Source: Gammaproteobacteria bacterium (lineage in GTDB: Bacteria; Pseudomonadota; Gammaproteobacteria; Acidiferrobacterales; SPGG2). From it: a stretch of 41,299 nucleotides of DNA. Location of the stretch: NCBI GenBank assembly GCA_029861845.1, contig JAOTYM010000028.1:1-41299 (forward strand), given 5' to 3'. Shown here one piece after another: positions 10,488 to 17,999 of the stretch. Made by a program: the position numbers and the translations under genes. The notes below the pieces were generated by a model. That model did no database searches and was not told where the DNA came from. It worked only from the letters and a program-made list of their open reading frames with translations. The first letter of the stretch is position 1, and every line of letters begins with the position of its first letter.

Positions 10488-10760
10488 CTAGATTGCCCGA
10501 ATCCTTAATCTGCCCTGGATCGGAAAGCTCAGGATGCCCTGTTGTTTGTGTCGCTCACGCAGGTACAGCTTGGCTGCGCGGTAGCCCAAACGGAACGAGC
10601 GCCTTAAACATTCAGCGCTGCTCAGTTGACCACCCTTAAGCGCATGTTCGAATCCGGCACAGAATCTATCTTCCCGCAGATCGGGCGGGATTTTCACACC
10701 CGCGTCTTCCGGTGTCGGCAAAGTATAGCGCATGTGTTTTCCGCGGTTGGTGTATTCCAT
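10488..10760 (-). CDS. Hypothetical 90-residue protein
   Basis: I do not recognise the family. The protein is basic and soluble, with no signal peptide or membrane segment. Its middle (SSAECLRRSFRLGYRAAKLYLRERH) looks like one amphipathic Arg-rich helix. Two ATGs are possible: 10760, and 10733 (MRYTLPTPEDAG), the latter with GGAAA five or six bases upstream. Support for a real gene is the clean reading frame ending just before a perfect 12-bp hairpin, and the AT-rich upstream DNA (TATATAAAATTT on the plus strand) that could hold a promoter. It is isolated from the HD hydrolase by two hairpins. Confidence that it is translated is moderate. Confidence 0.55.
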   Translation of the reverse strand: MEYTNRGKHMRYTLPTPEDAGVKIPPDLREDRFCAGFEHALKGGQLSSAECLRRSFRLGYRAAKLYLRERHKQQGILSFPIQGRLRIRAI

Positions 10761-11100
10761 TGTCTTGACACGCCTATATAAAATTTAGCAAGAATAACGC
10801 GAGATTTGCGGGATTTTGCCCGATTAATCAAAAATCCGGTCAAAAACGCCTATTCTTGACATTACATCTGATGTTGGCTGCCCTTTGGCCGGTGACCAAT
10901 GCCCGAAGGTACTTATTTTTCTTTACTTTTCGAACAGTTGATGACTACAGTTCTAGTAACGGACTAGGTGCTGCCGGCACGGCGCGGCAGCGAAGTGCAG
11001 GGATTGCTTCCGAAATTGGCCTATCACGATTTCTGATTCCGCCCAATCTCACCGTCGCTCTAACGAATACGCCGCACTCGACATAAATGGGGGATTATTA
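10761..11100. other. 340-bp intergenic region between divergent genes
   Basis: This region separates the 90-residue gene (minus) from the FKBP gene (plus). I see no convincing gene in it. It contains two copies of TCTTGACA (10763-10770 and 10854-10861), a GGATTTT/AAAATCC inverted repeat at about 10811-10837, and AT-rich DNA at 10775-10800. It should hold both promoters, but no well-spaced -35/-10 pair could be assigned. Confidence 0.4.
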
Positions 11101-11772
11101 ATGAAGACAGGGTTTTTAGTTGCCATTTTTCTGTGCATCGCTTCTGTCGGTGCGAGTGCAGACGAAGCAACACCGAAAACCGACCACGAAAAGTTTAGCT
11201 ATGCGATCGGATATCAGATCGCCGAAAGTGTAAAACGCCAGAAAATTAAGGTTGACGTCGACTCACTGATTCAAGCTATTCGCGATGATCTTAGCGGGGC
11301 ACCGCTTAGAATATCGCAGCCTGAGATGCAGGCGGTGGTTGCTGCCTATCAGCAGAAGATATTCCAGGAACTCTCGGACAAGAACGAAAAAGCAGGGAAG
11401 AAATATCTGGCCGCCAACAAGAAAGAGAAGGGTGTCGTCGAGCTACCCAGCGGCCTACAATATAAGATCGTAAAAGCGGGTAACGGCAAGAAGCCAGTGT
11501 CAAGCGATACTGTGACGGTGCACTATCGGGGTACCTCGATCGATGGAACGGAATTCGACAGCTCGTATGCGCGTGGTGAGCCTGCCACTTTTCAGGTTGC
11601 CACTATTATCAGCGGTTGGCAGGAAGCACTGGTCTTGATGTCGGAAGGTGCCAAGTGGCAGGTCTTTATTCCTCCCGCGCTCGCGTATGGTGCGGGTGGA
11701 GCCGGCCAAAGTATCGGCCCGAATGAAACACTAGTGTTTGAGATCGAGCTAGTGTCTATCGTGAAAGAGTAA
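11101..11772 (+). CDS. FKBP-type peptidyl-prolyl cis-trans isomerase, exported (FkpA/Mip-like)
   Basis: The enzyme catalyses proline isomerisation during folding of exported proteins, probably in the periplasm. The 223 residues begin with a signal peptide (charged MKTG, hydrophobic FLVAIFLCIASVG, likely cleavage after ASA). An N-terminal helical dimerisation domain of the FkpA/Mip type follows (about 27-115), and then the FKBP catalytic domain from about 118 (VHYRGTSIDGTEFDSS, GWQEAL, IPPALAYG). The ATG has GGGGGA seven bases upstream. The gene is monocistronic and ends at a hairpin shared with the convergent thioredoxin/NHL gene. It could equally be called fkpA or mip; I cannot decide between them from sequence alone. 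Confidence 0.92.
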   Translation: MKTGFLVAIFLCIASVGASADEATPKTDHEKFSYAIGYQIAESVKRQKIKVDVDSLIQAIRDDLSGAPLRISQPEMQAVVAAYQQKIFQELSDKNEKAGKKYLAANKKEKGVVELPSGLQYKIVKAGNGKKPVSSDTVTVHYRGTSIDGTEFDSSYARGEPATFQVATIISGWQEALVLMSEGAKWQVFIPPALAYGAGGAGQSIGPNETLVFEIELVSIVKE

Positions 11773-11796
11773 CGCATTCGCTTCGTTCACTGCAGA

Positions 11797-11823
11797 GAGA
11801 TTGCGACTTAAGGTCGCAATCTC
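11797..11823. terminator. Bidirectional hairpin between convergent genes
   Basis: GAGATTGCGAC and GTCGCAATCTC are perfect 11-bp arms around a TTAAG loop, 24 bp after the FKBP stop. The stop codon of the minus-strand thioredoxin/NHL gene (11808-11810) lies inside the loop, so the last codons of that gene form one arm. There is no T tract on either side. Confidence 0.7.
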
Positions 11824-13337
11824 CATTCAGTTAGCCGTCCAGCGTTCCTATCGAACTGAAGGATACGATGATTGTTCGTATCCGAAATCAGAATCTTCTT
11901 TCTATAAACTGCGAGTCCACCGGGCTCGTTTAGCGCGCTTTCTAGCGCGGTGCCTGCGCCCTTTCCCGGCCGTCCAGTCCCTGCTACGGTGGTGACGGCC
12001 TGCTGCTGGGTATCTAGCACCTTCAATTTGTGGTTATAGGTATCGACAAGCAAAACTTTAGACGTTCCCAATGCGGCGATGCCAAGTGCGCGTTGTAATT
12101 GCGCCGTCGCAAATGGTCCGTCACGATCACCGAAATCGAATAATCCGGTTCCGACCAAAGCCTTTACGCGTCCGTTTATCAGGTCGATACGGCGCACCGC
12201 TGATGCCTCCGGGTCTGCCACATATAGTGAGTCACCGGAAAGTGTCAAACCACTTGGCTGACTAAAGCTAGCCTGTCGCAGCGCACCGTCGGTTATACCC
12301 TCGTGGCCACTGCCGGCGAATGGGCCGATCTTGTTAGCGTCGACGTCAAACCGCCAAATCTGATGTGCGCCGGCCATGGCGACATAGAGCATAGGCGCAC
12401 GATACGCCAACGCCCAAGGAGAGCGCAGGCCAATGGTTAAGGGTTCGTACACACCGTAACCATGATGTTGGTTTCTTCCGTTGCCAGCAACCGTACGAAC
12501 CTGCCGGGTCGCCAGGTCGATAAACCGAATCGCATGGTTGTTCGTATCGGCCACGAATAAGCCGTTTTCGCTGAACGCCAAACCCCGCGGCGAAGAAAAC
12601 CTAGACTCACCATCGTCTCCGTCGGCAAACCCTGCTTCCATACCACCGAATATACGCTGGATCTTGCCTCGGTGGTTGGCAACTATAATGCGGTGGTGCA
12701 GCGTATCGCTGATGGCAACCAATTTCGCGGAAATAGCGATTTTCTCGGGTGCCGCCAGCAACGATCGACTGAATTTCTCCTCCTCCAACGCCATTGGAAG
12801 CGTTCGCGCATCAAGCTTGGGGCGGAACCGTTTAAGCAAGTTACCGACGATGTTGTCGAGAAGTATGTGGTGACCTTCACCTACGACACTACCGACCACA
12901 CCGCCCTCAGGATCAATAACAACTAGTGTTGGCCACGCGCGTACACCGTATTGCTTCCAAGTTAAGAAATTAACATCGCTCACCACTGGGTGCCTAAGAC
13001 CGTAACGAACGACGCTATTCCGCAGTGCTTCGATATTCTTTTCGTGATCAAACTTAGGGGAATGCACGCCGATGATGGCAAGATTTTGTCCATACTTACG
13101 TTCAAGCTTTCGCAGATCGGGAATTATGTGCGAGCAATTAATACAGCTAGAGGTCCAAAAATCCAGAATAACCACCTTACCGCGCAGGTCCGTTAGTGTC
13201 AGTGACCGCTCTACATTGAGCCACGAGAGGCTCGCATCAAATTCGGGCGCCGGCATATTTCGGTTGTCCCCTTTTACGACAGGGCAAACGAGTAGACCAA
13301 CAATTACGAGCAGCCAAATGTTGCGAAGAGGCGTCAT
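11808..13337 (-). CDS. Exported thioredoxin-like protein with C-terminal NHL beta-propeller (NHLRC2-like layout)
   Basis: The 509-residue protein has a signal peptide (MTPLRNIWLLVIVGLLVCPVVKG), then a TlpA/thioredoxin-like domain with CINC at 65-68 and the cis-proline motif AWPTLVV, then NHL repeats over about 190-505. The repeats show recurring forms such as GLAFSENGLFVADTNNHAIR, LYVADPEASAVRRID and ISDTNNHRILQFD. This order resembles NHLRC2, but here the protein is exported. I chose the ATG at 13337 because it forms an ATGA overlap with the stop of the upstream hydrolase gene and opens directly into the signal peptide; an in-frame start at 13382 would lie inside that gene. Thiol-disulfide activity outside the cytoplasm is plausible. 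The substrate and the propeller's partner are unknown. Confidence 0.88.
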   Translation of the reverse strand: MTPLRNIWLLVIVGLLVCPVVKGDNRNMPAPEFDASLSWLNVERSLTLTDLRGKVVILDFWTSSCINCSHIIPDLRKLERKYGQNLAIIGVHSPKFDHEKNIEALRNSVVRYGLRHPVVSDVNFLTWKQYGVRAWPTLVVIDPEGGVVGSVVGEGHHILLDNIVGNLLKRFRPKLDARTLPMALEEEKFSRSLLAAPEKIAISAKLVAISDTLHHRIIVANHRGKIQRIFGGMEAGFADGDDGESRFSSPRGLAFSENGLFVADTNNHAIRFIDLATRQVRTVAGNGRNQHHGYGVYEPLTIGLRSPWALAYRAPMLYVAMAGAHQIWRFDVDANKIGPFAGSGHEGITDGALRQASFSQPSGLTLSGDSLYVADPEASAVRRIDLINGRVKALVGTGLFDFGDRDGPFATAQLQRALGIAALGTSKVLLVDTYNHKLKVLDTQQQAVTTVAGTGRPGKGAGTALESALNEPGGLAVYRKKILISDTNNHRILQFDRNAGRLTEWRLRP

Positions 13338-14308
13338 TCCGCCCTGCTTTTGTGAGCGGGCTTTGCCTGCTGTTTTATCCATACATCTAGCCCTTGAGCA
13401 TTGAGATCGACATCCATGGCAAGCAAGGCCTCAAGGGTTTGACGAGGCAGCGTACAACCGTGGTCCCGTAGTCCCTGAATAAGATGGCTGAGCATTCTTT
13501 GTTCAATCTGTCGCTTGCGGTCATCCATGTTCGCTAGGATCAGCGCCATGTCGACGAAAGCGCGGATGCTAGCCTGAAGTTGGTCGGCCAGTTGCGGCAC
13601 GTTCTCGACGCAACCGAAATGAGTCAGGTACATACGCTTTGGTTTATACGAAAGTAAGCGATCAAGGGTAGTAAACCAGGCATCCGGATCGAATTGAGGG
13701 GGCGTCGTGGTGGCGAAGACAAAGGCACCCGAATCTGTATCGAACTCTCGAAAAGACACGCCGAAGGTATCGCCGGCAAAGATGCCCTCGCTTTTGGCAT
13801 CATAAATACAAAAATGGTGGCGTGCGTGGCCCGGACTATCGATGAACGCAAGCGCTCGCCCTTCGAGGCTGAGTGTAAACGTGTCCGGCGCTGTTATGAC
13901 TCGGTCGGCGGGCACCGGGACTACTTCGCCAAAGCGCTCTCGAAATCCGTCATCGCCATAGACGACGCTGGTGCCAGCAATCAAACGGGTGGGGTCGATA
14001 AGATGGGGGGCACCGCGCGGGTGTACCACCAGCCGCGCATTAGGCAACTGTCGTATGAGCTCACCTGCACCGCCGGCGTGATCGAGGTGTACATGGGTTG
14101 GTATCACATAATCGACATTCGCCGGTGCGATACCGTAATAATCGATCATCTCCAGGAAACGTGGCACGCAATGATACGTGCCACTATCGATAATCGCGGC
14201 ACGTTCGCGCTCATGAATAAGGTAAGCTGCAACCATACCTTTACGACCGTAACCGGTGTCGATGCAAACAACATTCTCAACCAGCTCTGTACAATAGTCT
14301 AGGCCCAT
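13334..14308 (-). CDS. Metallo-beta-lactamase-fold hydrolase
   Basis: This 324-residue enzyme of the metallo-beta-lactamase superfamily has the zinc-binding THVHLDHAGG motif and the later metal ligands in SPGHARHH, FAGDTFG and LTHFG. There is no signal peptide, so it is probably cytoplasmic. The C-terminal 90 residues (from about RAFVDMALIL) are helical and outside the core fold. The frame is open to 14542, but I chose the ATG at 14308 (MGLDYCTELVENV) because the extension has no MBL homology and would overlap the mdh promoter region; GAGGGCGAG precedes this ATG. Its stop overlaps the start of the exported thioredoxin/NHL gene by ATGA, so the two are translationally coupled. The substrate is unknown. 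Confidence 0.85.
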   Translation of the reverse strand: MGLDYCTELVENVVCIDTGYGRKGMVAAYLIHERERAAIIDSGTYHCVPRFLEMIDYYGIAPANVDYVIPTHVHLDHAGGAGELIRQLPNARLVVHPRGAPHLIDPTRLIAGTSVVYGDDGFRERFGEVVPVPADRVITAPDTFTLSLEGRALAFIDSPGHARHHFCIYDAKSEGIFAGDTFGVSFREFDTDSGAFVFATTTPPQFDPDAWFTTLDRLLSYKPKRMYLTHFGCVENVPQLADQLQASIRAFVDMALILANMDDRKRQIEQRMLSHLIQGLRDHGCTLPRQTLEALLAMDVDLNAQGLDVWIKQQAKPAHKSRAE

Positions 14309-14471
14309 ACTCGCCCTCGCCTTGCTTACCTGTTCTGTTATGGTATCAAACCAGCCGCCGCCAGTTGCAAAACCCAAGGCGACGGCGCATCGGGGGCTAG
14401 CCGACCTGGGGTATCGCATGTCATAGTTAGCGCCGAACCACAGACGAAACGAACCCACAAAGGAGTCGAGT

Positions 14472-15449
14472 ATGACAAGACCGCTACAGGTCAGCGTTAC
14501 CGGTGCGGCTGGGCAAATCGGATATGCATTAGCAACACGCATTGCCGGCGGTGAGATGCTAGGTCACTCTCAACCGATAACTCTCCGGTTGCTGGAGATC
14601 ACGCCAGCACTAGACGCACTGGAGGGCGTGGTAATGGAGCTGCGTGACTGCGCTTTTCCACTGTTAGAAGATGTCGTGGTTACTGACCAAGCTGAAACGG
14701 CATTCCGCGATGCAGATTTCGCGTTGCTCGTGGGCGCCAAACCCCGTGGCCCCGGCATGGAACGGGGCGACCTATTGCAGGCGAATGCCGCAATCTTTTC
14801 TGCCCAGGGAAAAGCCCTCAATAAATGTGCTAGCCGTGATGTAAAAGTCTTGGTCGTTGGCAATCCGGCGAACACAAATGCTTTGATTGCCATGCACAAT
14901 GCGCCAGATTTGCAACCACGACAGTTCACCGCCATGACACGGTTGGATCACAATCGTGCCCTATGGCAGCTAGCCGAACAGACGGATTCTAAAACTACAG
15001 ACATAAAAAGGATGGCGATCTGGGGCAATCACTCGGCCACGCAATATCCAGATCTCAGACACGCGACCGTGCGCGGCCAGCTGGCGACGGAACTGGTTGA
15101 CGACCGCTGGATACGAGAGGATTTCATACCGACGGTGCAACAACGGGGAGCTATCATCATCAAGGCACGTGGACAATCTAGCGCAGCATCGGCCGCCAAC
15201 GGTGCGATAGACCACGTACATGATTGGACTTTTGGTACCGCCACTGATGACTGGGTGAGCATGGCGATAGTGTGTGACGGCAGCTACGGCATCGAAGAGG
15301 GTTTGATGTATTCGTTCCCGGTAACCATAAGCAATGGAAAATATCAGCTTGTACAGGGATTAGACATCGACGACTTCAGTCGCGAGCGTATGCGGGCGAC
15401 GGAACAGGAGTTAGTAGAAGAGCGAGATGCAGTGCGGCACCTATTGTAA
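14472..15449 (+). CDS. mdh: Malate dehydrogenase
   Basis: The enzyme oxidises malate to oxaloacetate with NAD+. The 325-residue protein belongs to the cytosolic-type (MDH type 2) family rather than the 312-residue E. coli type. The NAD-binding [12 protein letters not shown] opens the protein, [15 protein letters not shown] is the mobile loop with substrate-binding arginine, and [19 protein letters not shown] (catalytic Asp) and [11 protein letters not shown] (catalytic His) follow. The start has AAAGGAG seven bases upstream. It is divergent from the metallo-hydrolase across 163 bp, and a strong hairpin follows it. Aconitase, malic enzyme, mdh, icd and malate synthase are all within this window, though not in one operon. 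Confidence 0.96.
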   Translation: MTRPLQVSVTGAAGQIGYALATRIAGGEMLGHSQPITLRLLEITPALDALEGVVMELRDCAFPLLEDVVVTDQAETAFRDADFALLVGAKPRGPGMERGDLLQANAAIFSAQGKALNKCASRDVKVLVVGNPANTNALIAMHNAPDLQPRQFTAMTRLDHNRALWQLAEQTDSKTTDIKRMAIWGNHSATQYPDLRHATVRGQLATELVDDRWIREDFIPTVQQRGAIIIKARGQSSAASAANGAIDHVHDWTFGTATDDWVSMAIVCDGSYGIEEGLMYSFPVTISNGKYQLVQGLDIDDFSRERMRATEQELVEERDAVRHLL

Positions 15450-15526
15450 GGCGTGTATCGTTGATTAAGTCAGTGCCTTTTGGTGGCACCTGGTCCCTGG
15501 CTGGCATACCGCGACAAACACAAGAA

Positions 15527-15558
15527 GTCCCCGCCTTCGTTAGCAGAAGGCAGGGGAC
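15527..15558. terminator. Hairpin between convergent mdh and phasin genes
   Basis: GTCCCC-GCCTTC pairs with GAAGGC-a-GGGGAC, twelve pairs with a single bulged A and a seven-base loop. It lies 77 bp after mdh and 32 bp beyond the phasin stop. It is placed to stop transcription from both sides, although no U tract is seen. Confidence 0.65.
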
Positions 15559-15589
15559 ATCGGTGCCTGGGCACCACCGCGAGGTAATG

Positions 15590-15967
15590 CTAGGCCGACT
15601 TCTTGGCGGGAACCGGCTTCAACTCTGCCGTTGCCGTATCTACGCCCTTGGCCACCAGATTGGTCAACTCATCGCGCGCCTCGGCGATCACGGCCAGGGA
15701 TTCGCGCGCGGCGGCTGAAATCTTCTCGGCCGCTTCCTGCGCCAGTTCCGCTTGGGCCGTGAGATAGTCACTGTAGCCCTTAGTGGTGCTCAGGAGCTTA
15801 AGCTGCCGAACGCCGCCGTTTAGGGCTTCGCCCACCAGCTCGAGGTGCTGTTTGGTGAGTTTGTCGGCCACGCGGGTATTGATCGCGGCCAGCGCCTTGG
15901 TGGTTTCGAGCGCAGCCGCATTGGCCTTGCCAACGGTATCTGCGATGTTTTGGGTGTCGTAATTCAT
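15590..15967 (-). CDS. phaP: Phasin family protein
   Basis: Phasins coat PHA granules and control their number and size. This 125-residue protein is Ala/Glu/Lys-rich, almost entirely helical, has no signal peptide, and shows the phasin pattern (NAAALETTKALAAINTRVADKL, then QHLELVGEALNGGVRQLKLL). A short Ala/Pro/Lys tail follows (LKPVPAKKSA). The ATG at 15967 has GGAGG eight bases upstream. Its promoter is nearly consensus and is overlapped by a TGC-rich palindrome (see 16004-16061), the arrangement expected of a phasin gene repressed by PhaR when no PHB is present. It lies at the edge of the PHB island next to phaB. Confidence 0.9.
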   Translation of the reverse strand: MNYDTQNIADTVGKANAAALETTKALAAINTRVADKLTKQHLELVGEALNGGVRQLKLLSTTKGYSDYLTAQAELAQEAAEKISAAARESLAVIAEARDELTNLVAKGVDTATAELKPVPAKKSA

Positions 15968-16003
15968 GGCTATTGCCTCCTTGAATTGAGCATATTTACG
16001 AAT

Positions 16004-16036
16004 TTGTGCGCTGCATCATTTGTTGCACTGCAACAA
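16004..16036. promoter_or_regulatory. Probable PhaR operator of phaP (two elements)
   Basis: TTGTTGCACTGCAACAA (16020-16036) is a perfect 8+1+8 palindrome that runs into the -10 box. Next to it, TTGTGCGCTGCA (16004-16015) is identical to the element before phaE. PhaR is encoded 2 kb away, and PhaR proteins studied elsewhere bind TGC-rich sites at phasin promoters. Binding here is inferred from this arrangement. Confidence 0.65.
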
Positions 16037-16061
16037 TAGCTAAAGCGAGCCCCCCTGTCAA
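16033..16061 (-). promoter_or_regulatory. Sigma-70 promoter of phaP
   Basis: On the minus strand TTGACA (16061-16056) is followed after exactly 17 bases by TATTGT (16038-16033). The -35 box is perfect and the -10 matches four of six positions. Transcription should start near 16026, about 60 bases before the phasin ATG. The -10 box overlaps the palindromic operator. Confidence 0.75.
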
Positions 16062-16107
16062 CCCCCTAGCGCGAAATTTTTTGAGCCCCCCCGTGGCACG
16101 GGTGGAA

Positions 16108-16851
16108 CTATGACATGTACAGGCCGCCATTCACCGGCAGGTTTATCCCGGTGATGTAGCTGGTTTCATCCGCACATAAGAAGGCCACCGCATGCCCAAC
16201 TTCATCGGGACGGGCCGCCCGCTCCAACGGGATACTAGCGACAATGGCCTCACGGATCTCTGCCGGCATGGCCCGCGTCATGTCGGTATCGACATACCCG
16301 GGCGACACCGTGTTTACGGTGATACCCCTGCGCGCCGTCTCTTGCGCTAGCGCCATGGTGAACCCATGAACACCGGCCTTGGCGGCGGAATAGTTGGTCT
16401 GACCAAACTGGCCCTTTTGGCCGTTTACGGAGGAAATGTTAACGATACGGCCAAAGCCACGGCCTATCATGTCATCGAGCACGCAGCGGGTAACGTTGAA
16501 AACGCTATCGAGGTTGGTACTGAGCACGGCTTGCCACTGCTCTTTTTCCATCTTTTGCAGGGTCTTGTCCTGGGTAATGCCGGCACAGTTTACGAGGATG
16601 TCGATCGGGCCGATACGCGCCTGCACGTCTCGAACCATATCGGCACTAGACTCGAACGAGGACACATCGCCGGCCGCGAGCTCGATCCTCAGGCCCTCGG
16701 CGCGCCGCGCCGTTTGCCATGAGATGGCCGCCGGTTCGTCCCCCGGCAAGTATCCCGCGACAATCTGTCGACCCTGTTCGGCGAGGCATCGACAGATCTC
16801 CGTGCCAATCCCGCCCGTGCCGCCGGTCACCAGTGCGATTCGTTGCTGCAT
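16108..16851 (-). CDS. phaB: Acetoacetyl-CoA reductase
   Basis: The enzyme reduces acetoacetyl-CoA to (R)-3-hydroxybutyryl-CoA, the PHB monomer, usually with NADPH. The 247-residue short-chain dehydrogenase has the cofactor motif TGGTGGIG (9-16), NCAG (88-91), catalytic Ser140/141 in NISSVNGQKGQFGQTNYS, and Tyr154-x3-Lys158. The NGQKGQFGQTNYSAAKAG and AGITQDKTLQKM stretches are typical of PhaB and separate it from FabG. The ATG at 16851 lacks a clear Shine-Dalgarno. A near-consensus promoter with a TGC-rich element on its -10 box lies 42-70 bp upstream. It has its own promoter rather than depending on the hydrolase gene behind it. Confidence 0.93.
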   Translation of the reverse strand: MQQRIALVTGGTGGIGTEICRCLAEQGRQIVAGYLPGDEPAAISWQTARRAEGLRIELAAGDVSSFESSADMVRDVQARIGPIDILVNCAGITQDKTLQKMEKEQWQAVLSTNLDSVFNVTRCVLDDMIGRGFGRIVNISSVNGQKGQFGQTNYSAAKAGVHGFTMALAQETARRGITVNTVSPGYVDTDMTRAMPAEIREAIVASIPLERAARPDEVGHAVAFLCADETSYITGINLPVNGGLYMS

Positions 16852-16881
16852 GCGCGAAAAGCCGTGTGATTGTTTAGCCTA

Positions 16882-16893
16882 TTGTGCAATGCA
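16882..16893. promoter_or_regulatory. Probable PhaR operator of phaB
   Basis: TTGTGCAATGCA abuts the phaB -10 box and covers the expected transcription start. The 16-base string CTATTGTGCAATGCAG around it occurs again, on the opposite strand, at the hydrolase promoter (17915-17930). Confidence 0.6.
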
Positions 16894-16921
16894 GCATAGT
16901 CCAGGCTGAAACCGCTGTCAA
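16893..16921 (-). promoter_or_regulatory. Sigma-70 promoter of phaB
   Basis: On the minus strand TTGACA (16921-16916), a 17-base spacer and TATGCT (16898-16893) form a near-consensus promoter between the hydrolase stop and phaB. The expected start is near 16886, inside the TGC-rich element. Confidence 0.75.
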
Positions 16922-16952
16922 TGACGCCAACCTGGTCCAGGGCCATTCACAC

Positions 16953-17897
16953 TCAAACCGTTTGGTCTGACGGCCCGCTGCGGGGGCATTGGGGCCGCCG
17001 GCCTCCCATTTGGCGCCAGCACCGGATCCACCGCCGCCACCAAGGAACCGCGCGATAATCGATGAACTGGGTAATTAATGTCACGAAACGATCCGGTTGT
17101 TCGAGTTGAATGGCATGACCCACATCTGGCCAAACGACGGTTCGGCCGCGGCGCAATGCGGCGCTTAGGCGTTCGAGCGCGTCTGGGATTACAAGCACAT
17201 CGCGACCCCCGGCCAACACCAGCACCGGCAGCCTGAGCCTTGGCAGCTCGGCTTCCACATTCCAGCTATCAAGCGTCTGGATATGTCCGACCACCGCCTC
17301 CGGCGCCATACGAGCGGCGTCGCTGACAAGGGTCATGAGTGCCCGGTCGTAGGGCAGGGTAGGCGCCAGTCGCATCAACGCACCGCGCAACAACGCCCGA
17401 TTCGCGCCCAGGTGGCGCAGCAATCGGAAAGTGATGCCAAGGCTAATGGCTGAGGTTTCGCGATCGATATCGAACAGCCGCCATGCCCAGTGGGCCAAAG
17501 AATTCCCACGGCGCACGACAGATTGCCCTTCTGCCGGCGGCGGCGCAACCAGCACCAAGGATTGCACCGACTCGGGATGGTCCAAAGCAAATTGCAGGGC
17601 GACCGCACCCCCGAGCGAATGGCCGATCAAGTGAACTGGGCCTAGACCTAGACTCGAGACAAAGGCATGCACGTCATTGACGAGCATCTCGATATTGTGA
17701 CCAAAACCCGGCCGTTCGCTATCACCACAGCCGCGCATATCGGCAGCGTAGGCGCGGTAATGGGCCGGCAAACGTGTCAGCACGGGTTGCCACCAGCGCC
17801 AAGAGGCAAAATTGCCATGCAGCAGCACTAATTGCGTATTGCCGTCGCCGACGACCTGATAGTGGATCTTGAGATTTGGGGTCTGAATGTAAGGCAC
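16953..17897 (-). CDS. Alpha/beta hydrolase in the PHB island
   Basis: This alpha/beta-fold hydrolase has an LLHGNFASW oxyanion motif, the nucleophile elbow GHSLGG, VLAGGRDVLVI (acid residue) and VGHAIQLEQP (catalytic His). I use the GTG at 17897 (MPYIQTPNLKIHYQ), giving 314 residues. A TTG at 17927 would place codons inside the operator and upstream of the predicted transcript start. No Shine-Dalgarno is visible, and the predicted leader is only about 20 bases. The last 35 residues (WWRRWIRCW...) are Arg/Trp-rich and lie outside the fold. It sits between phaR and phaB with its own near-consensus promoter and the best operator of the island. Roles in PHB or oligomer hydrolysis, or thioester hydrolysis, are possible; none is shown by sequence. 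It lacks features of classical PhaZ. Confidence 0.85.
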   Translation of the reverse strand: MPYIQTPNLKIHYQVVGDGNTQLVLLHGNFASWRWWQPVLTRLPAHYRAYAADMRGCGDSERPGFGHNIEMLVNDVHAFVSSLGLGPVHLIGHSLGGAVALQFALDHPESVQSLVLVAPPPAEGQSVVRRGNSLAHWAWRLFDIDRETSAISLGITFRLLRHLGANRALLRGALMRLAPTLPYDRALMTLVSDAARMAPEAVVGHIQTLDSWNVEAELPRLRLPVLVLAGGRDVLVIPDALERLSAALRRGRTVVWPDVGHAIQLEQPDRFVTLITQFIDYRAVPWWRRWIRCWRQMGGRRPQCPRSGPSDQTV

Positions 17898-17927
17898 TGT
17901 GCAATGCAATATTACTGCATTGCACAA
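17898..17927. promoter_or_regulatory. Probable PhaR operator: perfect inverted repeat at the hydrolase promoter
   Basis: TGTGCAATGCA (17898-17908) and TGCATTGCACA (17916-17926) are perfect 11-bp inverted arms around seven bases. Each arm is a copy of the TGC-rich element. One arm overlaps the -10 box, and the other lies between the expected start point and the GTG start codon. Confidence 0.65.
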
Positions 17928-17952
17928 TAGGCCATGGGTCGCATGCTGTCAA
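17924..17952 (-). promoter_or_regulatory. Sigma-70 promoter of the alpha/beta hydrolase
   Basis: TTGACA (17952-17947), a 17-base spacer and TATTGT (17929-17924) on the minus strand match the phaP promoter exactly in both boxes and spacing. Confidence 0.75.
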
Positions 17953-17999
17953 AGCCGCTTATCGCGACAGCGACGCCAGCCAGAAAAAATAATGAACCG

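Noticed and set aside
10856-11086. 76-residue plus-strand ORF before the FKBP gene
   Set aside because: It has no ribosome-binding site or recognisable domain, and its composition looks random; treated as intergenic.
14309-14542. Longer start for the metallo-hydrolase
   Set aside because: The extension has no MBL-fold similarity and would cover the mdh start and promoter region; ATG 14308 has an upstream purine-rich site.
16108-16851. FabG (3-oxoacyl-ACP reductase) as identity of the reductase
   Set aside because: The NGQKGQFGQTNYS segment and its place in the PHB island favour PhaB.
17898-17927. TTG start of the alpha/beta hydrolase at 17927
   Set aside because: The added codons are the inverted-repeat operator itself, and the TTG lies inside the -10 box, upstream of the predicted transcript start.
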